This document shows, in pieces, positions 31,140-40,736 of a stretch of DNA of 64,000 nt; within the stretch, counting starts at the first letter, position 1, and the number at the start of each line of letters is the position of its first letter. The notes under the pieces were generated by a model, which did no database searches, had not been told where the DNA came from, and worked only from the letters and a program-made list of their open reading frames with translations. A program made the translations under genes and the position numbers. Source of the DNA: Symbiodinium kawagutii (Eukaryota > Sar > Dinophyceae > Suessiales > Symbiodiniaceae); the NCBI GenBank assembly GCA_009767595.1, contig VSDK01022151.1:124001-188000 (forward strand). The letters are read 5' to 3'.

Positions 31140-31296
31140 AATCCATAGTATGGATTACGTAAGGAATAATCAGCATGTAAGTAGGAATTACATCGGATCT
31201 ATCATTATTCTATGTCCAGATTGATATTCAGTATGGATTATTCCCTACCATTCATCAGCAGTGTATTAATCTGGACATTCCGTAGGGAATAATCAC
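31140..31296. repeat. interlocked inverted repeats
   Basis: TGTCCAGATTGATA pairs with TATTAATCTGGACA, and GGATTATTCCCTAC pairs with GTAGGGAATAATC. The two pairs interleave rather than nest. A further GTAAGGAATAATCA lies at the left. No coding signal. Confidence 0.6.
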
Positions 31297-31429
31297 GTCA
31301 TTTATGGAGAACCCCATGATGGCTGATGCCGATGAGACTAGCGATGATCATGCCAATGTGTCTATACAATCCTGCAATGATAAAACAGCATTGCCGTGAA
31401 ATAATCAGATTGTTTGTCGCCAACGACGG

Positions 31430-31600
31430 TTCGTAATGTCAACAATCAAAGGCTCATCATGGTTGATCATCCTTAATTGATGTTGATCATGGTTGTCTAT
31501 GGTTGATCATGATGATTTCATGATTGATCGTGGTTGATGATGGTTGGAAAGGGCTGGAAATGTCTTAGTAGTGGCTAAGTAGTCATTGAGCAAGAATGAT
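31430..31600 (+). other. GGTTGATCATGG word block
   Basis: Dense repeats of ATGGTTGATCATGGTTG-like words. No gene. Confidence 0.5.
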
Positions 31601-31638
31601 TGCCACTGTTCCCACCATCTTACTAAGGAAGTTCCTAA

Positions 31639-31826
31639 CATGGTTGGTGTTTATCAACCAGCTGGCATTGAAAAAATATTAGCCAACCAACCATTTGTTA
31701 ATAACCACTAATTAGGGAAAATAAAAATGTTTGAAACCACCAACCAGTAGCTGTTTAACCATCATTGTTGCGTATTATCCACAATTATTAACCATCATTA
31801 GCTGGTTATAACCCATATAATCCCCC
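31639..31826 (+). mobile_element. family C copy with shared 3' tail
   Basis: ATGGTTGGTGTTTATCAACC at the left, TTTGAAACCACCAACCAG at about 31,750, then the same TAG-TGTTTA-CCATCATTGTTGC tail as copies at 8,754 and 9,912. It ends 56 bp before the exon at 31,882. Confidence 0.75.
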
Positions 31827-31881
31827 TAATGTGGTTTCGCCACAAAAATCTTCAATCAAGACTGCCAGCTTCCCCCTGCAG

Positions 31882-31967
31882 GGCCATCGCTGCGCCGCGC
31901 GGATTTTTCGCCGGCCATGCGCGCATGCGCCCGTCACCTGGCAGCTGCGCATCCGCCGCTTCGCATG
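31882..31967 (+). CDS. candidate internal exon with strong splice sites, unknown
   Basis: The acceptor has a pyrimidine tract (CCAGCTTCCCCCTGCAG) followed by G, and the donor is CATG|GTGAGC. The enclosed 86 bp is very GC-rich. Its best frame reads GHRCAARIFRRPCAHAPVTW then QLRIRRFA with mostly G or C at third positions. I do not recognise the protein. It is the plus-strand island with the clearest splice boundaries in the window. Confidence 0.45.
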
Positions 31968-31989
31968 GTGAGCTTGGACTAGGCTTTAA

Positions 31990-32234
31990 CCAACCAATGG
32001 CTGGTTCTAATGGTTATTAATAGGGGATAATAACCAACAATTATAGGGGATATGTACCAACTATATGGCTATGGGTCAATATTAACCAACCAATAATGGG
32101 ATGATATATGACCATTGTCTTCCCTATGATTGTGGTTGGTTATTACAAAATCGTACCTATTGTATTCCCATTGGTTTCCCTATTCTTGTTGGGTATTATC
32201 CCCCGCTATTGGTGAGATAATATTGACCCATAGC
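31990..32234 (-). mobile_element. B2 module plus B copy with two like ends
   Basis: 31,990-32,066 is a reverse B2 module (GGGGATAATAACCAACAA, then GGGGATATGTACCAACTAT). 32,067-32,234 begins GGCTATGGGTCAATATTAAC and ends AATATTGACCCATAGCC. Here both ends are of the right-end type, so this B copy is more symmetrical than usual (about 168 bp). Flanks ATAT and ATTT. Confidence 0.65.
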
Positions 32235-32399
32235 CATTTATGGGGATGAAGAATAGGTGGCACGGGCAATGTTTCTTATGGGTTACTCGAAGGGGTCAAA
32301 ACTTATGTTTGATAAGCAACAAGAACGGTTCGAACTCAGCCCCAAGAATCAAAAACAAACACAGCCCCAAAAAAACCAACGAAACAACCCTAGCTGAAC

Positions 32400-32530
32400 C
32401 ATTTGGTGAACGGGCACTTGTGGGGGCCGCTCCTGGCCTCCCCTGGATTCAAGGGGCGAAATCCCTGGCTCAGCGATCCCCAAGCAGTGGCGCTTGGGAG
32501 GCCACGCATATCTATCGTTCGGGAGATTTT
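32400..32530. CDS. candidate exon, strand unresolved
   Basis: GC-rich island open on both strands. Plus reads GEIPGSAIPKQWRLGGHAYL before a stop. Minus, after GAGCCAG|G, reads GFRPLNPGEARSGPHKCPF. The minus version shares SGPHK-P with the exon at 44,053-44,140, so the two islands may be related by duplication. Confidence 0.25.
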
Positions 32531-32659
32531 GGGAGCCATGATTGGCTATAAACTCACAGGATCTCTATGAGCAAAAAGACCAGCTTGGACCAGCTTGTAC
32601 TTTGCCTTGCCAGTAGCATGTGGCTACTGCTGGCGCAGTGGCTTGACTAATCAAAATGA

Positions 32660-33180
32660 AGTCATTACTGCTGCTGCTGGTTATCCGTGATGATTGTCAA
32701 TTGTTGCCACTCTTCTTCCTAAAGAACATTGACGAACAATCAACCATGAGCTAAAAGGCAACAATGAAGCTCTTCCTGCGTACCAATAACCATTATCTCA
32801 ACAGCAATAGTGAAGCATCAACGCCATGAGCTTCACCATCCTGGACCAACATCGACCATCCAAGCCAGCAATCTCGATCAACCAAGCATTGCCCATCAGT
32901 CACCATTAATGAACCACTATCAACAGTTCGCCATTGACAGTTCCCCATTGACCAATCATCAACCACCATCCTTGACCATCAACCATTACAACAATTAACC
33001 ATGATACCCATTAGCTTTTCTGACCATGAACCATTAACTTTTATGACCATGAACCATTCACCACCATGAACCAATGATTCACCCTCCAACCTCAACCAAC
33101 CATCCACAAGTCACCATCAACAACTATCAACTGTCAAGCGTTCACCAATCATTTACCACCGTCATATCACAGACCCTCCA
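32660..33180. other. AACCATCA word block
   Basis: CATCAACCATTACAACAATTAACC-like words, the complementary polarity to the 31,430 block. No gene. Confidence 0.5.
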
Positions 33181-33234
33181 ACCGGCCATTTTTGTTCTCC
33201 AATGTTTTCTCGTGCTGCCGCATTTTCACCGCAG

Positions 33235-33364
33235 CCAACGTCTGTGCGCGGCGCGGTTTGCGGCAGCCCCGGATTCGGCCACGGCCACGGCGCAACGGAC
33301 TGGTTTCATACCAGGCCGCTGGATTTCGGCACGAGTCCAGGAGGATTTGGATTCAAGTACCAGG
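33235..33364 (+). CDS. candidate exon, Gly-rich, unknown
   Basis: The acceptor GCATTTTCACCGCAG is good. The frame with the highest GC at third positions reads PTSVRGAVCGSPGFGHGHGA, then TDWFHTRPLDFGTSPGG and FGFKYQG. A donor candidate is CCAGG|GTGG. A second plus frame is also open. Unknown family. Confidence 0.35.
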
Positions 33365-34275
33365 GTGGAAGTAGCTAGCAAGTTGGTGCGACATCTCAAC
33401 CTAGATAGGGTTAAGTATCATGATCAAATGAACTACCGTTGGGTGATAGCTCCCTAGGTCGCTCCCCCTCCCCCATTAAAAGAATATATGGAGGAATAGA
33501 TACGGATCTCACCAATTAGCAGCCCACTCCTCCTTCCCCTCATGATTTTTGGCACCTTGGCTTGCTCCCTTACCACCAGGCAGTAAACCCATGCATGTGC
33601 AAGGATTGAACTCTAACCTTGACAGTTTCGAGCGAAACCATCTACAAGGAACAGTACTCCTGTATTGTTAACAACTAATCAGGAATGGCTTATTCTAACT
33701 TGAGCTTGTACGTATCAAACAAATATAGTTGCTACAAGTTGATAGGTGATGTAAGTGAGTTGGCTTATATTGATCTAACTGTTCCTGATTTAGGATGTAC
33801 ATGAGACATATGCAAGATTGTAGACGTAGCCCCGGCCTGTTCATGGCCCGAAAGCAACAGCTATGACCCGGCCCAGGGCACTGGGAAACACATGCAGGCG
33901 TTCACACAATTACCGTGGCTGACTCTTGGGGATTCCCCCCGATGAGAAACGCAGTGTACCAGGATAAACTCATGGCTGATTAGGCTCATATCTATTTTTG
34001 CCAAGCGATGTGCGGCCCATGTTGGGCTACATGTCAGCAGCAGCAACTTAGGCTCATAATATCCCCAGAAAATGATTCAACCATTGAAGCACCCATGGCT
34101 AATTAATCATCACCATGATAGCCTCAATCGTCTCGACCAACACGGTCCATGGGGTACCCTCTATCCAACATAGCCATGGATAATCCATCCAAAGATTATA
34201 CTTGTTGGAAATCGTGATTTTTTCATTACGCACTGTCCGAACACAAGTGTGTACGTTTCGCGTTTGGGCTCAGTT

Positions 34276-34388
34276 TGCAGTGGGTCAAAACCCTGTACCC
34301 CTGGTTCCCCCATCTTTGACAGTTGTTTTTCCTTGTTATTGTTGGTCATTATCCCCCATTGTTGGTTGGTTAATATTGACCCATAGCC
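34276..34388 (+). mobile_element. family B MITE copy
   Basis: TGCAGTGGGTCAAAACCCTG at the left and AATATTGACCCATAGCC at the right, with AGTT on both sides (34,272-34,275 and 34,389-34,392). Confidence 0.88.
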
Positions 34389-34902
34389 AGTTGAATTTTC
34401 TTGTTCTGGTACCTGAACCACTCGCGAAGCAGGTCGATTTCGTTTCACGACCAAGGAAGCAACGCATCGCAGCTTCAGAGAGTGCAATCAACAGCAGAGG
34501 TCATAGCGAACAGGTCATTGGGTTTATGGAACCATGATATCAAACCTCGCGTTGATGATGTTATCAATGGTATAATATGTTGTAATAATAAAATATGGAG
34601 TAATATGTTCTTTCATGTGATTAAACCATCACTTGAGTATTGTGGGTTTGCTATTCATCTTAATCACTACAAGAATCAATAATCAATAGTGGCCATGCCT
34701 AGTACGATCACTGTTGCTGCGAAGCAGCAACCCCTGAATTAAAACTCCTTCCACATGAATCAGTATCATTGGGGTCATCATCAGGAATGAATTTTTGGAT
34801 GGGATACATGTGGCATCAGGAGATTCAAGGAGCGATTATGGTGATTTTTGATGTCAAGTGTTTTTTTTGCTGGTCATTGGATGGATACTCATGCCAAACA
34901 AG

Positions 34903-35071
34903 GAGACCTTTGCGTCTTCTTGGCTTCCTCACGCATGGAACCTGGTCCATGGCGCGATGCCGATCGTCTGCTTGCTCAGAGCCCTTGTCTGCGAGGGGGG
35001 CCCCCCCTGTGCAAGCGCGCCCTTGCGCCTTGCGGTTTGGCGTTCATGGGAATATGCTCCAAGCTCACGAG
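34903..35071 (+). CDS. candidate internal exon, unknown
   Basis: After a T-rich run and AACAAG|G, a plus frame reads DLCVFLASSRMEPGPWRDAD, then RLLAQSPCLRGGPPLCKRAL and APCGLAFMGICSKLTR, ending CACGAG|GTGGCG. A minus frame (QADDRHRAMDQVPCVRKP) is also open, so strand is not certain. Family unknown. Confidence 0.33.
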
Positions 35072-35668
35072 GTGGCGAATGGTGACTCCACTCATCATAT
35101 TCCTATAGATTGATGATCATTGGTTCACTTAACCATATGAACCCAAATGAACTCCATAACTCCACTTAACCTATGGTGAACCGTTCATGGGGGTCATTGG
35201 TCATTGGTGTTGACCCACGGTGACTTGAACCAGATCTGGTCACTCATCTGGCTTGTTGGTCACTCATCTGGCTAATCCTACGGTGAATTGGTGGTGAATC
35301 ATTGGGATGGTCAATGGGGAGCCGCTTGGGTCAACGAGCAGCTCTCACTTGGATCAGTGGGATGAGATATTCCCAGTTTCGACGTTTCAAAAGGAGCAAA
35401 AAAACGACAGGACCAGTGGCGCCTTCAAGCGCAACCCGAGACATCGGCGAGGATGTGCTTCATCAAACATGATCGAACCTTGCTACTTGAATGTACATCC
35501 CCAGCAACAGGTTACTGACCATGGTTGCAGTGTTTGTGCCATACCTTATAGGGTTATTCACCATGGTTGCATCCAGGTAAACATACCCCAGGCGTTGCAA
35601 ACAACATGGCCATGGCTATCCACTCGATGGTGAAAGATGGTCCTTTAAGCTGGCGATTTCTGGTAATA

Positions 35669-35884
35669 TATGCGTGTTTCTCAAGTCATAGGGGATCCCC
35701 CCAAGTCAGACTTAAGTAAACCATTTGGATATGCTTATTGGATATGTTTATTGGATATGTTTATTGGATATGGTCATATGTTTGTTGGATATGTTTTTAT
35801 AAACCATGTATCCCCAGTTATCATCCAATATTCATCATGTATACTTTAGTAATAGACCAACCATTTTCAGGGCTCCCGAAATTT
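35669..35884 (-). mobile_element. family A copy interrupted by a tandem repeat
   Basis: GTGTTTCTCAAGTCATAGGG starts an A copy. At 35,728-35,800 five TTGGATATGTTTA-like 13-mers intervene. CATCCAATATTCATCATG and AGACCAACCATTTTCAGGG then resume the A core. The right terminus is cut by the next B copy. Confidence 0.6.
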
Positions 35885-36222
35885 GGCAGTGAATCAAAAC
35901 CCTGTACCCCTGGTTCCCCTGTCAGTCACCATTGTTTTCCCTATGATTGTTGGTGAACTTATCCCCCATGAAATTGGTTGGTTCATATATTGACCCATAG
36001 TCATATAGTTGGTATATCCACCACTATTGTTGGCTATCATCCACTATTATTAACCACTAACAAGCTAGTTAACCAGCCAGGTTGGTTGGGTAACTGCTTG
36101 ACCCAGCTCGCCATATAAGCCATATATAGCTGGTATATCCCCTATAGTTGCTAGTTGCTATCCCCTATCATCAACCATTAACCATTAATAGGGGATATGC
36201 TGGTGGGTATTAACCCATAGCC
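35885..36222 (+). mobile_element. family B copy followed by two B2 modules
   Basis: B at 35,885-36,002 (GGCAGTGAATCAAAACCCTG to TTGACCCATAGTC). Then B2 modules at about 36,003-36,116 (ATAGTTGGTATATCCACC to CTTGACCCAGCTCGCC) and 36,117-36,222 (AGCTGGTATATCCCCTATAG to TTAACCCATAGCC). Confidence 0.7.
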
Positions 36223-36329
36223 ATTTGAGAACCCTCCCAAATCATGCTTGTTTTACCGCAGAATGGAATTCGGATGCGTCTCGCCGACGCGGTGCAATGA
36301 AAAAGAATCTGCGAATGAAAATCGGTGGG

Positions 36330-36396
36330 CGCTCGCTTGGAATGGGGGACCCAATAAAATGGATGGTTTGGGGGTACCCTATTTCAAGAAACTACC
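36330..36396 (+). mobile_element. family A internal-deletion copy
   Basis: GGAATGGGGGACCC, then GGTTTGGGGGTACCCTATTT and CAAGAAACTACC. Only about 65 bp, so the middle of the element is missing. Confidence 0.5.
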
Positions 36397-36411
36397 AAAT
36401 CATTAATTGTC

Positions 36412-36444
36412 ATGTTCATGTTCATGTTCATGTTCATCATCATC

Positions 36445-36486
<42 letters not shown>

Positions 36487-36660
36487 GAAGCTTCATAAAC
36501 AATCATTAACTGCATCATAAACACCATTGACTGCATCACAAATCGTTAACTGCATCATAAACACCATTGACTGCATCACAAATCGTTAACTGCATCATAA
36601 ACACCATTGACTGCATCACAAATCGTCAACTGCATCATAAACCATCATCAGCTGCATCAC
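36412..36660. repeat. compound tandem repeats: (TTCATG)n, (CAT)n, 40-bp unit
   Basis: 36,412-36,437 is TTCATG repeats. 36,437-36,486 is CAT repeats. 36,501-36,660 is four copies of a 40-bp unit made of AACTGCATCATAAACACC and ATTGACTGCATCACAAATCG, the last one diverged. Confidence 0.9.
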
Positions 36661-36859
36661 TAACACCATTAACCCTTATTCACCAGTGTTAATAATCAGT
36701 GCCAATTACCAGATCAACCATGATCAACGATTACCTCGCTTCCAACTTAACCTCACAACCATTTCCGTCTGTGTCACGAGGTAGGTCCGTCGGTTAAAAA
36801 CCACGACAGTAGCTGCAGCTAACGCTCGCTTGGCACAGCCCATGCCCATCACAGTAAGT

Positions 36860-37220
36860 AGATGTGGGTGATCAATGGTGATACATGGTGATATGAATTG
36901 CTCATGGTGAATTGAAGGCTAATAATGGCTGATTCTAGTTGATTAGCTCATGAAATTGCTGACGAATGGTTCAGTAATGGTTGACTATTGACTAAGGTGA
37001 ATCGTTAGTTAATGCTTAAATGATGTTTAGAAAATGGTAAATGAATTGCTAATGAATGGTTGAGGAATGGTTGATTATTGTAACCTCTGACGCAAATGGT
37101 TAATTGATGGTTAATGATGAATGGTTGATAAATGGAATGGTGAATGACTTCTTAATGGTTAATGACCGGTTCATTGGTGAATGCCTAAGCCATGTTTTGA
37201 TCATCACTCATTGGTTCATC
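36860..37220 (+). other. AATGGTTGA word block
   Basis: Degenerate repeats of TTGCTAATGAATGGTTGA. No gene. Confidence 0.5.
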
Positions 37221-37429
37221 AATTCATACTTCATGAGGATCAGTAGGACTTGATGAATATCCAGGGAATATCTGCTCCTTGCCAGAAAATCAACAGCTAT
37301 GCCTCCAGCTGTACATACTTGGATCTTCAGGCGGGGCTAGTGTACTAACCATGGCTACCAACCAAGTAAAGTGGCTAAACCAAGTAGAAACCACCTACTC
37401 AACCCTCCGACCATCGTTAGTAACCTATG

Positions 37430-37535
37430 GGTGCGGTTTCATCGAATAGAGAAGCCTGAAAATGGATGGTTTACGACTATAAATGGTTGACAAAGTGGAT
37501 GATTTGGGGCTACCCCTATGGCTTGAGAAACCGCC
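37430..37535 (+). mobile_element. family A MITE copy
   Basis: GGGTGCGGTTTCATCGAATA at the left and CTACCCCTATGGCTTGAGAA at the right, with the GGATGATTTGGGG core. It shares the ATGGCTTGAG right-arm variant with 43,928. Confidence 0.75.
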
Positions 37536-37631
37536 AAGTACACTAAACCAACTTACTTGACACTTGGGGCCCAGTGAAACCCAGCTGAGGCTGAGCTGGA
37601 GCGCATGACGGCCAAGCGGAGCCTAGGTCTA

Positions 37632-37848
37632 GCTATCTATGGGTCAAAAAGCTTGCTAGCCAGAAATCTGTCTGCATGAGGCTCAGTGGTTCCTTCATGG
37701 TTCGCTTTGATCAGCATTTTTTCAGGAACTTTTGGGTGTTTTGAAGCTCTGAAAGTGATCTTCAACTATAAATCTGCCATAATTACCTGGTACAGACCCA
37801 GCTGTGAACTTCAGGGGTCAACCATCACTTGGCATTTGACCCATAGCG
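37632..37848. mobile_element. possible B-ended element with foreign core
   Basis: CTATCTATGGGTCAAA at the left and GGCATTTGACCCATAG at the right are inverted like family B ends, but the 180-bp interior shares nothing with B. It ends right where the exon candidate at 37,850 begins. Confidence 0.35.
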
Positions 37849-37849
37849 T

Positions 37850-38046
37850 TCCCCATCTAACCTGCGGGAACCCTACGCCGAAGTCCCAACGCGACGTTGG
37901 CAGGGCGCGGAGTCGTGCAATCCGCCGCAGCAGGACCAATTGGAAGGCCCAAACTCGGCGCCGCTCGGAGCGGTCTTGGGGAACAAGGCGTCCAAGTCAG
38001 TTCCTGCGCAACGAGGGGTCCATCGCTACGTCCAACCGACACACCT
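37850..38046 (+). CDS. candidate exon, unknown
   Basis: GC-rich island with one long open plus frame: NLREPYAEVPTRRWQGAESC, then NPPQQDQLEGPNSAPLGAVL, GNKASKSVPAQRGVHRYVQP and THL up to a CACCTG|GTAGTC donor. The acceptor would be the CATAG of the preceding B-like end. This frame has the most protein-like composition of the six. Family unknown. Confidence 0.4.
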
Positions 38047-38315
38047 GGTAGTCCCGGGTACTTGGATACCTGGGGTATATAACCATTGTAATCAAGCTGA
38101 GAGGGTGGCTTAGAACTGCTATAAGCAAGTATTAACAGCTATCAACAGTTCCTATAAATCAGCATCAACCATCATCAATCATTGCTGGTCACTTGACTGG
38201 GTGAGTGGTGAGGATAGGATAGGGATTACATTCCCGGGAGGCTGTGGAAGGGTCAGTTGAATACGTACGTGACCGGCTGATACAGAAAAAAATTGGTTGT
38301 ATAATCTTTTCTGTT

Positions 38316-38402
38316 GGATCCATATTGATAAACCAGCCATATTTGGGATCAAGACCCAGCTGTTTAAGGTAAACTGGGGTCGGTTTATCAATACGGATCT
38401 GC
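38316..38402. mobile_element. inverted-repeat element, single copy
   Basis: TGGATCCATATTGATAAACC at the left pairs with GGTTTATCAATACGGATC at the right, enclosing about 45 bp. No second copy in the window. Confidence 0.5.
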
Positions 38403-38726
38403 CATTACAACGATTAAGATGATACATAGGGTACGAATAGCTTAATGCGCTTAATAATGTTGATTGAAGCAGCATATAACACTGGAATGACAATCAATCA
38501 TTTGTGGATGATAGTTTTAACGCAAGTGGCACAAATCCGTTGGCGGAACCCCGACTCACAGCGGCTCACATCTTTCAGGTTGATGGGACTATTGGTTGAT
38601 GTCTTTCCCACAGAACGAGAGTCTGAAGCTTCAGCAGTGATCCACCCGGGATGTTCAGTTTGCCCGTAGCAATGTGAAGAGCTGATTGCTGCTTGTACTA
38701 CGCTAATTAGTTTTATTCACTTACGA

Positions 38727-38880
38727 CATGCTTCCAGTTACCACTGTAGTAGGTGACCAACCCCAGTTACAACAATGGTGGAAACTATGCTAATGATGCT
38801 AATCATAGCGTGGATAATCCACCATGTATCGCTGGTTTACCTGTTGAACATGGCGATTTTTAACTTCCAGGTGACCAAAG
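38727..38880 (+). mobile_element. family F/D-like diverged element
   Basis: GCTTCCAGTTACCACTGTAG at the left is the family F end. GGCGATTTTTAACTTCCAGG at the right resembles the right end of the D-like copy at 50,308. Possibly a recombinant. Confidence 0.4.
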
Positions 38881-38935
38881 GGTTCTTGACTCCGCTAGTT
38901 TTACTGATGCACCTATTCATGCGCAATGAAACATA

Positions 38936-39003
38936 TGAATCAACCAAGCAACCCTTGGTGAATAATGGGGAAAATAGAAGGTGTTTAAAACCACCGAGCA
39001 GAT
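38936..39003 (+). mobile_element. family C fragment, right half
   Basis: TGAATCAACCAAGCAACCC, then GGTGTTTAAAACCACCGAGC. No left half is recognisable. Confidence 0.5.
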
Positions 39004-39182
39004 TAACTACTTGTTTATGCAGAGTAGTACTCACCATATACAGCCACTGTCCAATGGTCTTTTTGCATGTGAGCAAACATACACAGGCAGAATTTCTGTC
39101 CCCTCCGGTCGTTGCCAGCAGCACAAACATGCCAAACTGGAGGGAGAACTTGTAGATGCTGTATCCTGTTGATTGGACTGAC

Positions 39183-39320
39183 GCAAGCATACCCTTTGTG
39201 CGTTGTTATCATGTGGCACTTGTCCTGACTCAAGCATACCCTTTGTACGTTGTTATCATGAATGATGGCCACACATGGCCACATGGCGCCACATGGCGCC
39301 ACATGGCGCCACATGGCCAT
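39183..39320. repeat. direct repeat plus CCACATGGCG minisatellite
   Basis: CAAGCATACCCTTTG and CGTTGTTATCATG occur twice, about 49 bp apart (39,183 and 39,232). From 39,268 to 39,318 a 10-bp unit CCACATGGCG is repeated about four times. The unit is nearly self-complementary, so the tract can fold on itself. Confidence 0.8.
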
Positions 39321-39466
39321 ATTGAGACAGTTCCCCGCGATAGCAACACCGGTCCTGAGCGCCAACCCACGGAATACTCATCGTATCCATAGCCCTCCTC
39401 CCATTTGATGGACTCCTGCGGCGGCAAGGGCACCCGTTTGGACTGTCTGGGGTGGTGCTCAGTCTT

Positions 39467-39578
39467 CTTGGATGTGCAGCTGAGGTTATAACCATTGTTG
39501 TAAGCCCTACAGGATACCTTACAACCCCTAGAAACTATGGTTTGTGATCACTTACTAAGTGGGGGTGCACATCCAAGT
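39467..39578 (+). mobile_element. family E MITE copy, forward
   Basis: TTCTTGGATGTGCAGCTGAG at the left and GGGGGTGCACATCCAAGTTC at the right, with GTGATCACTTACTAAGTG inside. Confidence 0.82.
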
Positions 39579-39900
39579 TCAAAGTCTGGAGTTGACGGTG
39601 GCTGATGCTTTCATAGTCAACTTGACAATGCTGGCAAAGCAGAAAGAAGTCCTCAATGGATTGAAGTCACTTATGCTGTCAGCCAAGCATGGTCAATTTT
39701 CGGGAACCCAATTCTCGGGTAATGATATAGTTCAATGGGGCAACTCGGAGAAGCGCATGAAATCACAGGTGGCATATGTTCGCATTTTTTTCATCACCCC
39801 CTTTGGACACCCAACTGCAGGACGTTTTGCTACGGCAAGTTGGGGACACCATCAGGACCCAGTTGGGGGTTCTCAGCCATCTGCCAGGTCGACTGTGATC
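39579..39900 (+). CDS. possible exon between two E elements, low confidence
   Basis: A plus frame reads QSLELTVADAFIVNLTMLAK, then QKEVLNGLKSLMLSAKHGQF and stays open to about 39,900. The first 110 bp look coding; the rest is weaker. No domain is recognised. It is bracketed by oppositely oriented E copies. Confidence 0.22.
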
Positions 39901-39977
39901 AGGTGAAAGTTGGTGAAGCTGTTGCTGACCAGAGGAACAACCGTGGCAATCGACTGCAGTTCCAACCAACTCCCTAT

Positions 39978-40094
39978 ACTTGGATGTGCACCCTAACGGC
40001 TCGTAAGTGGTCACAAACCATAGTTTCTAGGGGTTAGTTCAGCTACCTTATAGGGCTTATAACAATGGTTATAACCCCAGCTGCACATCCAAGT
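39978..40094 (-). mobile_element. family E MITE copy, reverse
   Basis: ACTTGGATGTGCACCC at the left and CCCAGCTGCACATCCAAGT at the right. It is in the opposite orientation to 39,467. Confidence 0.82.
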
Positions 40095-40099
40095 AGTTG

Positions 40100-40720
40100 C
40101 AGCTAACTACCTGTAGTTTCAACTACCAGTAGTTAAACAAAACTACAAGTGCTCCAACCAACCTATAACTGCCAGAAGTGGGTATAACAACAAACCTACA
40201 ACCACCAGTGCTTGCTTTAATCCAACCTCGCCCAACAGTTGGGTCCAACTGCATCTCGATGGGAAACCAACTTCTGAGCATGCAACTTGCGCTGGTCCAC
40301 CGCTGGCGGTTTGCAATATTTCCACTCTGACTTTGGGTTCACAAGCACATGTTTTTACAAGGCTCACTAACTAGTAATGCACTATTCATAAATCAACCTC
40401 TAATCAACATTTAATCAACCACCAATCATCCATCAAAACTCCATGAATTAATTCGCCATTCACCACCTGTTTTACCATCAAAAATCCGATGAATCAACCA
40501 ATGATCAACCCATGAGCATGTTGCTGAACCCCCACAAATATCTGACATTTACATTTGTTTCACACTCTTGAAAGATTGTAATTCACATCTCACTCACATC
40601 TTCGATTCTTTCTGCAAATTCCAGAACTGAACTTCTAGCAGATCTGTTCAACAATGGTTTACACTAGTTACTAGATTGTTCAACAACATATTTCTCAATA
40701 ATTTACGTACAGATTCACAA
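40100..40720. other. gene-free spacer
   Basis: CAACTACCAGTAGTT- and AATCAACCTCTAATCAACA-like words. No gene. It lies in the convergent zone between plus-strand candidates ending near 38.0 kb and minus-strand candidates from 40.7 kb up. Confidence 0.4.
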
Positions 40721-40736
40721 CTTAACATTGTTCAAC

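Noticed and set aside
36501-36660. Regular 40-bp repeats considered as a CRISPR-like array
   Set aside because: The units are contiguous tandem copies with no variable spacers and lie in eukaryotic-type sequence.
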